Shown piece by piece: positions 1 through 8,465 of a DNA stretch of 64,000 nucleotides. The DNA lies in the NCBI GenBank assembly GCA_947497175.1, contig CANMFM010000001.1, positions 248,001 to 312,000 on the forward strand, read 5' to 3'. Positions within the stretch are counted from its first letter, which is position 1. Every line of letters begins with the position of its first letter. Made by a program: the position numbers and the translations under genes. The notes under the pieces are model-generated. The model was not told where the DNA came from. It was given only the letters and a program-made list of their open reading frames with translations, and did not search any database. Origin of the DNA: an uncultured Aquimarina sp. GTDB taxonomy: Bacteria > Bacteroidota > Bacteroidia > Flavobacteriales > Flavobacteriaceae.

Positions 1-283
1 ATTTGTTAAATGCCCATGCCCAACGTAAGAAATCTGCATTAAAACGAGGTTTAATAAACAAAGGGCTAGATGGGTTAAACATCCATTTCAGACCTTTTTT
101 CATAACCCCGGGTGCAGCTAAAGGAATGATATGACTAGGGGTTAAATACCCTGCGTTTACATACGAGGCACCAAAATCCATTGTAGATTGATCGATTATG
201 GTTACTTGATGCCCTTCTTTATGTAAATAATATGCAGAGCATAGCCCAATTATTCCTCCTCCGATAATGATTACTGTTTTCAA
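1..283 (-). CDS. FAD-dependent D-amino-acid/hydroxyproline oxidoreductase (DAO family), C-terminus beyond window
   Basis: Only the N-terminal 94 residues are in the window and the rest runs off the left edge. The protein opens with a Rossmann dinucleotide fold, KTVIIIGGGIIGLCSAYYL, followed by the acidic end of the second strand (VTIID), which is the FAD-binding signature of DAO/DadA-type amine oxidoreductases. No ATG is in frame before an upstream stop, so the TTG at 281-283 is the likely start, two residues before the first beta strand. It lies 72 bases downstream of the 4-hydroxyproline epimerase pseudogene on the same strand. In such clusters this family oxidises cis-4-hydroxy-D-proline, which is inferred here from the neighbour. 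A DadA-like D-amino-acid dehydrogenase is the alternative. Confidence 0.75.
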   Translation of the reverse strand, partial: MKTVIIIGGGIIGLCSAYYLHKEGHQVTIIDQSTMDFGASYVNAGYLTPSHIIPLAAPGVMKKGLKWMFNPSSPLFIKPRFNADFLRWAWAFNK

Positions 284-355
284 TAGCTTACTATTTTAAT
301 TCATTCATTTTTACAATATGATATTAAATCATTGTTTCATTACATCATTCATCAT

Positions 356-1365
356 CTATATCACCTGAAAACCATGTGCATAAGGATCATCTTGATCATC
401 TATTATAATGGTATTGTATCCATAAATTTTTGCCCATCCCTGGATACTGGGGATAATAGCTTTTTTACCTCCTAGTTCTGTTTCTCCTTCAATTCTTCCT
501 ATAAATGTACTGCCTATGAAGCTTTCATGAATATATTCTTCACCTTTTTTTAACATTCCTTTGGCATGTAATTGTGCCATGCGTGCAGAGGTTCCCGTTC
601 CGCAGGGAGAACGATCAATAGCTTTTTTACCATAGAACACTGCATTCCTTCCTGATGATGAAGGGTTCATTGGGTTGCCTGTCCATAATATATGACTTAC
701 ATCCCTGATGGTTTCATTTTCGGGGTGAATAAAAAGATCAGGATATTTGTTATTAATGTTTTTTCGTATTACCTGAGAAAACTGTATCAGTTTTCCTGCT
801 GTAAAGTCATGTATTCCGCTAAAGTTTTTCTGAGGATCGATAATCGCATAAAAATTTCCACCGTAGGCTACATCAAAGCTAGGTTTCCTAATTCTGGACA
901 ATTTATGATTAGATTTTGTTGCGCCAGATATGAGGGAACATTTTTTAGTTTAACCCAGTCTACCTTTTTTCCGGTTTGTTGATATGCTATTTCTACCAAT
1001 CCTGCAGGTGCTTCCATCCTAATTTTTCCAGGTATTTTGGGTGTGATCAATCCTTCTTCAATGGCAATAGTGATTGTGCCTATTGTGCCATGACCGCACA
1101 TGGGTAAGCATCCAGATGTTTCTATAAATAAGATTGCTACATCATTTTTTGCGTCATGTGGTTCAAACAAAAAACTACCACTCATCATATCATGTCCTCG
1201 AGGCTCGTACATTAATCCAGTTCTGATCCAATCAAATTCTCTAAGAAAATGCTGGCGTTTTTCGCTCATGGTTTTTCCGATAAGATTTGGGTGACCTGTG
1301 GTTACTACTCTCACCGGGTTTCCGCAGGTATGAGCATCAATGCATGTAAAGGTGGTTTTCGTCAT
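356..1365 (-). pseudogene. 4-hydroxyproline 2-epimerase / proline racemase family, interrupted by a frameshift
   Basis: Two overlapping reading frames (868-1365 and 356-901) together make one proline racemase family protein of the usual length (about 335 residues). The first part holds the catalytic Cys90 in LPMCGHGTIG. The second holds the other catalytic Cys in SPCGTGTSAR. Two Cys residues point to an epimerase/racemase rather than a trans-3-hydroxyproline dehydratase. Homology runs to about NCPELGNLA in the first frame and resumes at FDVAYGGNFYAI in the second, so the break lies in about 868-901 and fits loss of one base. No recognisable slippery heptamer is present there. The family interconverts trans-4-hydroxy-L-proline and cis-4-hydroxy-D-proline, and the oxidoreductase next door would act next. 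It is either a real pseudogene or a sequencing error. Confidence 0.85.
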
Positions 1366-1433
1366 TTTATAAATTAATTAAACGCTTAGTGAATTTAATT
1401 AATTTACAATTATCTTTTTAAGTCTTAACAAAA

Positions 1434-3203
1434 CTATACAATCCCCATCTTCTCTAATAAGAAAGAAGCATTCATATTCTGACAAATACCATCTTTAAAT
1501 TTATAATCAAAGTAAAGCTCATCATTAATGATTTGGGCGTCAAAAAATCGATTTTTTACCTGGGGTAATTCTGATGCAATTTCGCATAAACTTAAATCAT
1601 GAGTAGCGATAATCCCAGTCGCTTTGGCGGCTACCAATTTTTCTACAAATTTACGTGAACCAGCTGCTTTGTCTTTGCTATTTGTACCTTTTAGAATTTC
1701 GTCAAGGATAATAAAATAGTCATCTTTTTCGAGTTGATCTACAATTTTTTTGAGTTGTGTGAGCTCTGAAAAGAAATATGAAGCTTCATCACTAAGTGAG
1801 TCTGAAGTGCGCATGCTCGAGATTAACTTAATGGGATGGTACTGACATGATTTTGCACAGACGGGCAGTCCAACATTAGCCATAACTATTTGCAGTGCTA
1901 CAGTGCGCAGAAAAGTACTTTTTCCTGCCATATTAGCTCCGGTAATGATAAAAAACTGTTCTCTGGTGATAGTAATATCATTATCTATTCTTTTTTGATT
2001 AGAAAGCATAGGATGACCCAACTCTTTTGCTTTTAGGATGATATCATCTGAGGTAATATCCGGGTATACATAATCTGGATGATTAAAGGCAAAATTCCCT
2101 AATGAATTGTAGGCGTCAAAAAAGGCAATTACTTCAAACCACTGTGATACTTTATCGTGGTTTTTTGAAATCCATTGTTCTATGCGATAACTCTGAAGAA
2201 TATCCCAAAGGAGTAATCCATTTGCAAAGACACCAAAGAGCATATTGTTGCGTTGGTCAAAAGCATTAAGAATCCTCGCAAATTGTTTTATGATGACTGA
2301 AGCTTTTTCATTTTCATTAATAACCAATTTCTGTTTTTCTTTTAAAAAAGAAGCTTCAAAAACCGTATTTTCAATTTTATCTACAAGTTTATAATATTGT
2401 TCAAAAGTGTCTTTTACCTGGTTAGATTCTCGATAGAGTACATTGATCTTTTTGATTTGCGTACCAGTAATGCCAAGCCCTATAAATAGCCATATGAGAA
2501 ACATATTGAACGTAATACTGTTGATAAACAACAGAATCAACAATACTCCTGAAATTGCTGAAAAAATCATTGGAAGAACCTTCATTATTTTAGGAACCCA
2601 GAAGGAGTAATTTTGAAACCATTTTTGTATTACAGAAATAGAAACTGATACCGTTACCAAAGATGCGATGGCACTAAATTCTTGCCTCCATTGAGGTACT
2701 TTGGATAGGTTTTTTATAACTTCTTGCTTCTTTTGAATATCGTGTATTGAATTTGCCGTAAGCAATGCGGCTAATTTGTTTTTTCCGGCCAACGTAGCGG
2801 TACGGTTTGCATACTGAAAAAAGGATTTATGACCAAACAGATCAATATCGTGACTGTATGGATGTGTGGTATCTATAAACTCTTTTCCAGGATCAAGAGT
2901 ACTGACATTATCATTAAAAACATCTAATTCTAATTGATTTATCTGGATTAGTTTTTCTAATTTGTTCTTGGTGTATGTATAGTTTGAATGTCTATTAACC
3001 AAAATGATAAAGGCTGTAATTCCTACTACAATGCTTGCAATAATTACTTGAGCATTTGGATAGCCAAAATATGTACAGGCTACAATTGCCAAAAAAACAA
3101 TTATGCGTATCGTACTAGAAACTGCCAATTGTTTTTTTACTTTTTTTAATGATGTAGTATGTAATGCTATCTGTTCTCTATAAAACGTATGCGGGATATT
3201 CAT
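1434..3203 (-). CDS. Membrane-anchored MutS-family ATPase (MutS-like, not the mismatch sensor)
   Basis: This 589-residue protein has a C-terminal MutS-type ABC ATPase domain. The Walker A GANMAGKST is at 422-430 and the Walker B/Glu pair is in IILDE with Asp501, followed by signature and H-loop (IIATHD) segments. The N-terminal mismatch-recognition and connector domains of MutS1 are absent. Instead there are hydrophobic segments near residues 30-65 and a second cluster around 205-245, so the protein is probably membrane-bound. Such MutS-related proteins recur in Bacteroidota and their function is unknown to me. It is the last gene of a minus-strand run and starts 7 bases after the YjbR gene stops. 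The ATPase call is firm, and a role in DNA repair is unproven. Confidence 0.85.
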   Translation of the reverse strand: MNIPHTFYREQIALHTTSLKKVKKQLAVSSTIRIIVFLAIVACTYFGYPNAQVIIASIVVGITAFIILVNRHSNYTYTKNKLEKLIQINQLELDVFNDNVSTLDPGKEFIDTTHPYSHDIDLFGHKSFFQYANRTATLAGKNKLAALLTANSIHDIQKKQEVIKNLSKVPQWRQEFSAIASLVTVSVSISVIQKWFQNYSFWVPKIMKVLPMIFSAISGVLLILLFINSITFNMFLIWLFIGLGITGTQIKKINVLYRESNQVKDTFEQYYKLVDKIENTVFEASFLKEKQKLVINENEKASVIIKQFARILNAFDQRNNMLFGVFANGLLLWDILQSYRIEQWISKNHDKVSQWFEVIAFFDAYNSLGNFAFNHPDYVYPDITSDDIILKAKELGHPMLSNQKRIDNDITITREQFFIITGANMAGKSTFLRTVALQIVMANVGLPVCAKSCQYHPIKLISSMRTSDSLSDEASYFFSELTQLKKIVDQLEKDDYFIILDEILKGTNSKDKAAGSRKFVEKLVAAKATGIIATHDLSLCEIASELPQVKNRFFDAQIINDELYFDYKFKDGICQNMNASFLLEKMGIV

Positions 3204-3210
3204 ATAAAAA

Positions 3211-3567
3211 TCAAAGATTTTTTAATTCTTGTTTTAACTTTTTGGTCAGGCTGTTGACTACCAGGTCATAAGAATGATCGATTAATTCTAATAACATATC
3301 AGTCGCTAAAGTACCAGAAAAGTTAACAGTATTCCAATGTGTTTTGCTCATATGGTAACCGGGAGTAATTTCACTGTGATACTCACGCAGTTCGATTGCT
3401 CGATCTGGATCACATTTTAGATTTACACTAAAAGGGAGCCTCTCTAATCCTGTTAATGCAAACATTTTCCCCATTACCTTAAATACTAGTGTGGTTTCAT
3501 CAAAAGGAAATTCTTCAGTAACTCCTTTTTTTGCCAGGCAATATTCTCTAAATAGTTCAATATTCAT
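3211..3567 (-). CDS. MmcQ/YjbR family DNA-binding-like protein
   Basis: This 118-residue protein matches the small YjbR/MmcQ fold: an N-terminal helix (NIELFREYCLAKKGVTEEFP), then beta strands around FDETTLVFKVMGKMFAL and SVNLKCDPDRAIEL, and the typical HMSKTHWNTV segment before the C-terminal helix. Length and motif order are normal for the family. Family members resemble a DNA-binding fold (CyaY-like) but have no established biochemical role. The start ATG overlaps the stop of the upstream DUF4230 gene, indicating cotranscription and probably translational coupling. No signal peptide or membrane segment is present, so it should be cytoplasmic. Confidence 0.85.
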   Translation of the reverse strand: MNIELFREYCLAKKGVTEEFPFDETTLVFKVMGKMFALTGLERLPFSVNLKCDPDRAIELREYHSEITPGYHMSKTHWNTVNFSGTLATDMLLELIDHSYDLVVNSLTKKLKQELKNL

Positions 3568-4187
3568 TACTCTTCTAACTGTTTTGTGTCAATGTTATTG
3601 TCATGAAGTTCTAATGCAGAGTAATCTAATTTCCATCCAATAGACGCGGCAAGGGTTTCCATAAGTGAGATGGCCGTAAGAGCCTCTTTTTTTGCAGATT
3701 CCATTAGACCGCTTTGGGGGATCTTATCCTTAATAAATTGTTTAGCTTCTTTGTTCAGTCCGGTAAGGTCTGAAGAAGTAAATGGATTTAACCAACCTTC
3801 TTTTTTATCGTAATATTTAAAATCGGTTTCTATCGTTAAGAGTTTGGGCTGTGGAAAATGAGTAAGAATAATACGTTTGTTTTTGGTATCGCTTTCTAAC
3901 TTCACTTGGGATAAATCAAAACCCACATAGGCCTTGGCGTCAATTAGAATTAGTGCTTTTTTTGTTCCTATAAGAAGTTTAAAAAACTTGTCCTTAACGC
4001 TTTCATAATGATAAATTTCGGCAAAATCACCTTCAACAGTGACTAATTTGCAAACGCTTTTGATTTTTTCCATAAGCACAGTAGACTGTGTCTTTATAGC
4101 AGATTTTCTTTTTGCAGCACTAAATCTCGCAAAAATAAAGTACGCTAAAATAGCACCTCCCAAAAGTCCGATAAACAATAATTCCAT
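3567..4187 (-). CDS. DUF4230 domain-containing membrane-anchored protein
   Basis: This 206-residue protein has a single N-terminal transmembrane helix (ELLFIGLLGGAILAYFIFA) followed by a basic stretch and a soluble domain recognisable as DUF4230. The pattern KSVCKLVTVEGDFAEIYHYE, then a segment around KFFKLLIGTKKALILIDAKAY, then GFDLSQVKLE is typical. The domain is widespread and uncharacterised, and is related in topology to membrane-proximal band-like domains. The gene overlaps the next gene by one base at its stop, and it starts 1 base after the DUF4260 stop, so it lies inside a compact operon. No catalytic motif is visible and no function is proposed. Confidence 0.8.
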   Translation of the reverse strand: MELLFIGLLGGAILAYFIFARFSAAKRKSAIKTQSTVLMEKIKSVCKLVTVEGDFAEIYHYESVKDKFFKLLIGTKKALILIDAKAYVGFDLSQVKLESDTKNKRIILTHFPQPKLLTIETDFKYYDKKEGWLNPFTSSDLTGLNKEAKQFIKDKIPQSGLMESAKKEALTAISLMETLAASIGWKLDYSALELHDNNIDTKQLEE

Positions 4188-4188
4188 T

Positions 4189-4545
4189 CTAATTCTTTTT
4201 TCCTATTTCACCAAGATGTGTAAATTTAAAACCTTTTTCGTATTTCAAGCCATATCCAAGAAGTCTATCAAACGATGCATGTGCAAAAAGAATAATTCCG
4301 GCGAGTTGAAATGTATCCCTGGACATATATATCCCTATTAAATACATTAAAACCGCTACTCCTTTATGATGAAATAAATTATAGATAAAGGCTCCGGTTT
4401 TATTGTTTAGGATGTAACCCAACATTCCGATATCGGGAACTAAAAATAAAGCAAGAAAGAGCCACCATGGATATGATAATAAGCCAAATAAGTAAATACC
4501 CAGCCCTAACATTGCAATTTCTTCAAGTTGTATCGTTGTTTTCAT
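4189..4545 (-). CDS. DUF4260 domain-containing integral membrane protein
   Basis: This 118-residue, mostly hydrophobic protein has about three to four membrane helices (for example LGLGIYLFGLLSYPWWLFLA and VAVLMYLIGIYM). The motifs FLVPDIGMLGY and YNLFHHKG, and the ending HASFDRLLGYGLKY, are characteristic of DUF4260. Its function is unknown. The conserved His/Asp residues near the membrane could bind metal, which is speculation. The ATG overlaps the stop codon of the upstream cyclase-family gene, and the stop is 1 base before the DUF4230 start, so translation of these genes is probably coupled. Confidence 0.85.
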   Translation of the reverse strand: MKTTIQLEEIAMLGLGIYLFGLLSYPWWLFLALFLVPDIGMLGYILNNKTGAFIYNLFHHKGVAVLMYLIGIYMSRDTFQLAGIILFAHASFDRLLGYGLKYEKGFKFTHLGEIGKKN

Positions 4546-5294
4546 TATTTCAGGACTTTATATAAAACAGGTTTACTAGGCGTTGCATCATTTTCAAATG
4601 AAGCTATTTGAAGGTTTAAAATATAGTTTCCATCCTCAATTTGATTAGTTACATATATCATTTCTGTTATGGTAGCACTAAAACGGGTAGCTTTAGGGTA
4701 ATTCCAAAATGCCTTGTGAGCCAATAATTTTCCTTCATCTTTTTCTTTATCAACAGAGGGGAGGTCAATTAGAAGGTGTTCAATGTTTAATTCTCTGATA
4801 TAAGTAGCTGCTTCTTCGGTAAGGTACGCCCAATTTGAATGTGAATATTGTTTGGACAGCTTATCGCCTTTGTTGGGAAGGGTTCTAATTATAATTGCTT
4901 CTATATGCGGAGAAGTAATTGTCTTTTCTATCTGGTTTTTGGTAATCACTAAATCGTCTCCACGTTTTTCAGGATCAATACTAATCACTTCTGCCAAAAA
5001 AAAGAATCGCTTTAGATGATCATTAATGCTATGCAATTCTTTTGTAATATGTCCTACACATTCGGTATGAGTTCCATGGCCGTGTGGATTAAATGCGATG
5101 TTATTAAAATTGGTCGATGCACCTTCAGAAACTTTTCCAACCCAGTCGCCATTAGTTACAGGTTCTATTTTGGGAGTGTCGAGATACCATGCGTTTACAT
5201 TTTCTTCAGAAGCTTTTAAAGGAATGGATATATCCAAGGGTTTAGACAGGTCGATTGTATAGGATGCATTGTTATATGCTACAGTTGTAATCAT
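4545..5294 (-). CDS. Cyclase family protein (kynurenine-formamidase-like metal hydrolase)
   Basis: This 249-residue protein belongs to the cyclase family (PF04199), metal-dependent hydrolases that include bacterial kynurenine formamidase KynB. The metal-binding motif appears as NPHGHGTHTECVGH, around residues 70-83, in place of the usual HxGTHxDxPxH. A second conserved segment (LLIDLPSVDKEKDEGKLLAHKAFW) near residue 180 corresponds to the C-terminal active-site region. There is no signal peptide. No other tryptophan-catabolic gene is nearby, so the substrate is unknown. It sits between the methyltransferase (9-base gap) and DUF4260 (overlapping stop/start). Confidence 0.8.
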   Translation of the reverse strand: MITTVAYNNASYTIDLSKPLDISIPLKASEENVNAWYLDTPKIEPVTNGDWVGKVSEGASTNFNNIAFNPHGHGTHTECVGHITKELHSINDHLKRFFFLAEVISIDPEKRGDDLVITKNQIEKTITSPHIEAIIIRTLPNKGDKLSKQYSHSNWAYLTEEAATYIRELNIEHLLIDLPSVDKEKDEGKLLAHKAFWNYPKATRFSATITEMIYVTNQIEDGNYILNLQIASFENDATPSKPVLYKVLK

Positions 5295-5303
5295 AAAATA
5301 GTA

Positions 5304-6089
5304 CTACGATTTTTTGACGGTGATAAAAAGATAATCTCCATCTGTGTTTTCATATTTCTTGATAATAGTATTAATTGTTCCAGAATTAATATCATCTTTT
5401 AGAATTTTTAATCCTTTTTCAACTTCTTCTGCATTGGCAAGCGAAGAGAATGATGATATTCCTTGTCGTACTTTAGGATTCAAATATAATTTTGGGTTAT
5501 GTTTTCCAGAATATAAGAAAAGATCTTGTAAATCAGGCTGAATAGAATAGTTCTCGGTATGGTCAATGTTGAGCTTATTCTTTTTTAGGCAGGATTTGAT
5601 AGCAGTATAAGCAGGCATTTGATTCATGGAATCAACTAACATTTTTGGAAAATAATAATTGAGCCAGTATCCTTTCATTTGGTTTGGAGTTGCCGTAAAA
5701 ATTACAATAGTGCCACCTGGTTTTAAGACTCTATTAAGTTCTGAAAATCCTTGGTCGAGATCTTTCCAGTGATGAAGTGTTAAACTGGCAACAATACCCA
5801 TTATACTTTCATTGGGCAACTCGATGTTTTCTGCCTTGCCCATTTTCCAGGATATTGAGGTATTTTGCTTTTTTGCTTTCTCGAGCATCGTACTTGAAGG
5901 ATCGATACCGACAAACTGATATCCTTTTTCAGCAAATTTCGAAGTATAATTGCCGGTTCCGCAGCCAATATCCAAGTAAATTCCTTGTTGTGTAGGATGA
6001 AGCAAATGCAATAATCGATTAAATAGATAAGGGTCGGCTTTTCGGGTCGTGTTATATGCAACCCCGATAATATCATATTTTTCTTGCAT
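5304..6089 (-). CDS. Class I SAM-dependent methyltransferase
   Basis: This 261-residue soluble protein has the class I methyltransferase fold. Motif I is YLDIGCGTGNYT near residue 39, motif II is FVGIDPSSTML near 58, and the motif III/IV region is IVASLTLHHW near 103, followed by LNRVLKPGGTIVIFT near 121. The pattern fits the UbiE/Methyltransf_11 group, which acts on small molecules, but nothing shows the substrate. It lies 17 bases downstream of hemW and 9 bases upstream of the cyclase-family gene, in the same minus-strand run. A link to heme or quinone chemistry through hemW is possible but only positional. Confidence 0.85.
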   Translation of the reverse strand: MQEKYDIIGVAYNTTRKADPYLFNRLLHLLHPTQQGIYLDIGCGTGNYTSKFAEKGYQFVGIDPSSTMLEKAKKQNTSISWKMGKAENIELPNESIMGIVASLTLHHWKDLDQGFSELNRVLKPGGTIVIFTATPNQMKGYWLNYYFPKMLVDSMNQMPAYTAIKSCLKKNKLNIDHTENYSIQPDLQDLFLYSGKHNPKLYLNPKVRQGISSFSSLANAEEVEKGLKILKDDINSGTINTIIKKYENTDGDYLFITVKKS

Positions 6090-6106
6090 CGCCCTTTATT
6101 TTATAA

Positions 6107-7240
6107 TTACCTTAAATTTACTAAGAAAAGATCACTTGCTATTCCATCGCTTAAAAACTTTCCTTTTTTTGTAACTAATACGGTATCATTGTCCAAAAAT
6201 AAAAGGTGCTCTTCAATATGTTTTTGTGCCTGTTTGAGAAGATATTCTTTATATTTTTTTCCAAATTCGCGCTCTACTTTCTGCAAAGAAACTCCCCAAA
6301 TTGTTCTCAATCCGGTCATAATATATTCATTGTATTGATCTGTAAGGGTTAAATTTTCAATTTCTCGGGGACATTGGTTCTCTTGTATAGCTTTTATGTA
6401 TTTAGTGTTGTTGTTCCTATTCCAACTGCGTTGTTTTCCATTATAGGAATGTGCAGAAGGGCCAATACCCAGGTAGTGTTTGCCTTGCCAGTATGCCGTG
6501 TTATTTTTACTGAAGAATCCTTCTTTACCAAAATTGGATAACTCATAATGTACAAAGCCGTTATGCTCTAAAGTTTCTACTAAAATTTCGAAATGCTTTT
6601 GAGCCAAAACGTCATCCACAGGAGCTATTTCTCCTTTTTCGATTAATTTAGGTAGTGCCGTATTAGGTTCAACCGTTAATGCATAACAAGAAATATGAGG
6701 AACACCTGAGTTTAATGCATATTGAATGTTTTGCTTCCAGTGTTCTATAGACATATTAGGGATGCCATAAATAAGATCGATAGAAATATTATTGAAGTGT
6801 TGAGCAGCAAGAGCTAAACAATTCATAGCCTCTTTGGCATTATGAGCTCGATTCATTACTCTTAGATCGTCTTCAAAAAAAGACTGTATCCCTATACTTA
6901 GGCGATTCACTTTACTTTTGGCCAAAGCTTCAATTTTTTCCTGAGTTAAATCATCGGGGTTAGCCTCTATTGTTATTTCTACATCTTTTGAAACAGTATA
7001 GTGCTTATAAACAGTATCAATAATTTTTGAAAGTTCATCTATAGATAACACAGATGGCGTTCCTCCACCAAAGTAAATAGTTTGGATACTATTACCAAGC
7101 ATCTCTGAATTTCTCAATTCAATTTCATGACACAAAGCAACTACCATTTCTTCTTTTTTCTTCATTGAGGTCGAAAAATGAAAATCGCAATAGTGACATG
7201 CTTGTTTACAAAATGGGATATGGATGTAGATACCGCTGAT
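6107..7240 (-). CDS. hemW: Radical SAM heme chaperone HemW, apparently starting at a non-canonical ATC codon
   Basis: HemW is a radical SAM protein that delivers heme to respiratory enzymes. It was formerly annotated as an oxygen-independent coproporphyrinogen oxidase. The conserved N-terminus SGIYIHIPFCKQACHYC, with the 4Fe-4S cysteines at C11, C15 and C18, is fully in frame but lies upstream of the first in-frame ATG (7165). The codon exactly where the family has its initiator Met is ATC at 7238-7240, and no ATG, GTG or TTG occurs between it and the upstream in-frame stop. ATC or the adjacent ATT must be used, or the base is a mutation or error. Downstream are GGGTPS, SIGIQSF and the C-terminal HemW domain. 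With this start the protein has 377 residues, the normal length. Confidence 0.85.
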   Translation of the reverse strand: MSGIYIHIPFCKQACHYCDFHFSTSMKKKEEMVVALCHEIELRNSEMLGNSIQTIYFGGGTPSVLSIDELSKIIDTVYKHYTVSKDVEITIEANPDDLTQEKIEALAKSKVNRLSIGIQSFFEDDLRVMNRAHNAKEAMNCLALAAQHFNNISIDLIYGIPNMSIEHWKQNIQYALNSGVPHISCYALTVEPNTALPKLIEKGEIAPVDDVLAQKHFEILVETLEHNGFVHYELSNFGKEGFFSKNNTAYWQGKHYLGIGPSAHSYNGKQRSWNRNNNTKYIKAIQENQCPREIENLTLTDQYNEYIMTGLRTIWGVSLQKVEREFGKKYKEYLLKQAQKHIEEHLLFLDNDTVLVTKKGKFLSDGIASDLFLVNLR

Positions 7241-7294
7241 AATTTTAAATTTTAGAGTTAGAATATGCCCATTTAATAAGTACAGAAATTAGTA

Positions 7295-7852
7295 TTACTT
7301 TTTTATTCTCTTCTCATTTTGTTTTACAAATGAACCCCAGCCACTATAACTTTTGCCAACGATATCTGCTCGGCCCATATTATAAAAATGACAAACAGCA
7401 GCAGCAAGCCCATCGGTAGAATCCAGGTTCTTGGGTAATGTTTTGATTTTTAATAGATTCTGAAGCATTTTGGCAACTTGCTCCTTACTGGCATTACCAT
7501 TGCCTGTTATAGCCATTTTGATTTTTTTTGGCGAGTATTCGGTGATAGGCACTTCTCGGCTTAGTCCTGCCGCCATGGCTACTCCCTGAGCTCTGCCTAA
7601 TTTAAGCATGGACTGAACGTTTTTACCAAAAAATGGAGCCTCGATAGCAATTTCATCAGGATGATAGGTGTCTATAAGTTCTATAGTTCGCTCAAAGATC
7701 AGTTTTAATTTTAGATAATGATCATCATATTTACCAAGTTGAAGCTCGTTTAATTGCAAAAAAGACATTTTTTTGTTTTGAACTTTAATAAGTCCAAAAC
7801 CCATTATCGTTGTTCCCGGATCAATACCTAATATAATCTTTTCGTCGCTCAA
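7295..7852 (-). CDS. ruvC: Crossover junction endodeoxyribonuclease RuvC
   Basis: RuvC resolves Holliday junctions together with RuvAB. The four acidic catalytic residues are visible at D11 (LGIDPGTT), E71 (AIEAPFFG), D144 and D147 (NLDSTDGLAAAVCH), numbered from the TTG start chosen here. The ORF can be extended to an ATG at 7891, which adds 13 residues (MIYVALYYINKPL) not typical of the family. Flavobacterial RuvC proteins begin close to MS-x-EKIILGIDPGT, which the TTG at 7850-7852 reproduces, giving 185 residues. It lies 54 bases upstream of hemW and 51 bases after the lipoprotein gene. The function is secure and the start is moderately so. Confidence 0.9.
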   Translation of the reverse strand: MSDEKIILGIDPGTTIMGFGLIKVQNKKMSFLQLNELQLGKYDDHYLKLKLIFERTIELIDTYHPDEIAIEAPFFGKNVQSMLKLGRAQGVAMAAGLSREVPITEYSPKKIKMAITGNGNASKEQVAKMLQNLLKIKTLPKNLDSTDGLAAAVCHFYNMGRADIVGKSYSGWGSFVKQNEKRIKK

Positions 7853-7903
7853 GAGTGGTTTATTTATATAGTACAAAGCTACATAAATCAAAATAAGCAG
7901 CGG

Positions 7904-8383
7904 TTATTCTATTTTAATTATCACAGGAAGTTTATAACGAGTGGTTACCGGGGTGCTTCGGGTATGTGCGGGTTCGACTTTTGGCAGTGTTTCAATTCCT
8001 TTTTGAAAAATTTCATTTAGATTAGGAATCTCTGTTTTGATAATATCTGGAAGTTCAAAATCTTCTAAAATAATCTGGCCATCTTTTGTGATTAATAAAG
8101 GAATCCAAAGGGTATCATCAATGGGTTGTTTTATCTTAATAGTTTGTTTTGCAAGATGATCGTGAAAGTGTTTGGTTATTGTATTTTGAAAACATAGTTC
8201 CAGAGCTTCGTCAGGTTTCTCTTTACAGCTCTCAAAAAGAGGAGGTTCTTCTACTTCACTGCGGTTGAGTTTTTTTAGCTCTTCTTTTATGATTTCTTCT
8301 TTATTTTCTTTTTTAAGAACAAAATTATCACAAGAAAACATGATAAATATTGATAAACCGATATGCAAAATTCTCTTAATCAT
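7904..8383 (-). CDS. Putative lipoprotein of unknown function, TonB-C-like tail
   Basis: The best start is the ATG at 8381-8383. From there the protein begins MIKRILHIGLSIFIMFSCDN, a lipoprotein signal peptide with the lipidated Cys at position 18. The open frame extends upstream to 8473, but that would bury the signal. The mature part has a charged helix (KKENKEEIIKEELKKLNR) and a C-terminal region (WIPLLITKDGQIILEDFELP ... LPVIIKIE) that resembles the strand-rich 'energy transducer TonB' C-terminal pattern also seen in the gene at 36728-37162. No TonB box or Pro-rich linker is present. I do not recognise a named family. It lies between the TPR-HTH regulator and ruvC. Confidence 0.65.
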   Translation of the reverse strand: MIKRILHIGLSIFIMFSCDNFVLKKENKEEIIKEELKKLNRSEVEEPPLFESCKEKPDEALELCFQNTITKHFHDHLAKQTIKIKQPIDDTLWIPLLITKDGQIILEDFELPDIIKTEIPNLNEIFQKGIETLPKVEPAHTRSTPVTTRYKLPVIIKIE

Positions 8384-8465
8384 TACCAATGTATGGTTAC
8401 TAGGTGCCAAGCTACATAAAATTTTAAGAGCATAAAAACTGATCTTTACATAATAAGAAAATGCA

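Noticed and set aside
868..901. Programmed ribosomal frameshift in the epimerase gene
   Set aside because: No slippery heptamer or downstream pseudoknot is apparent, and this family is not known to use frameshifting; a mutation or error is simpler.
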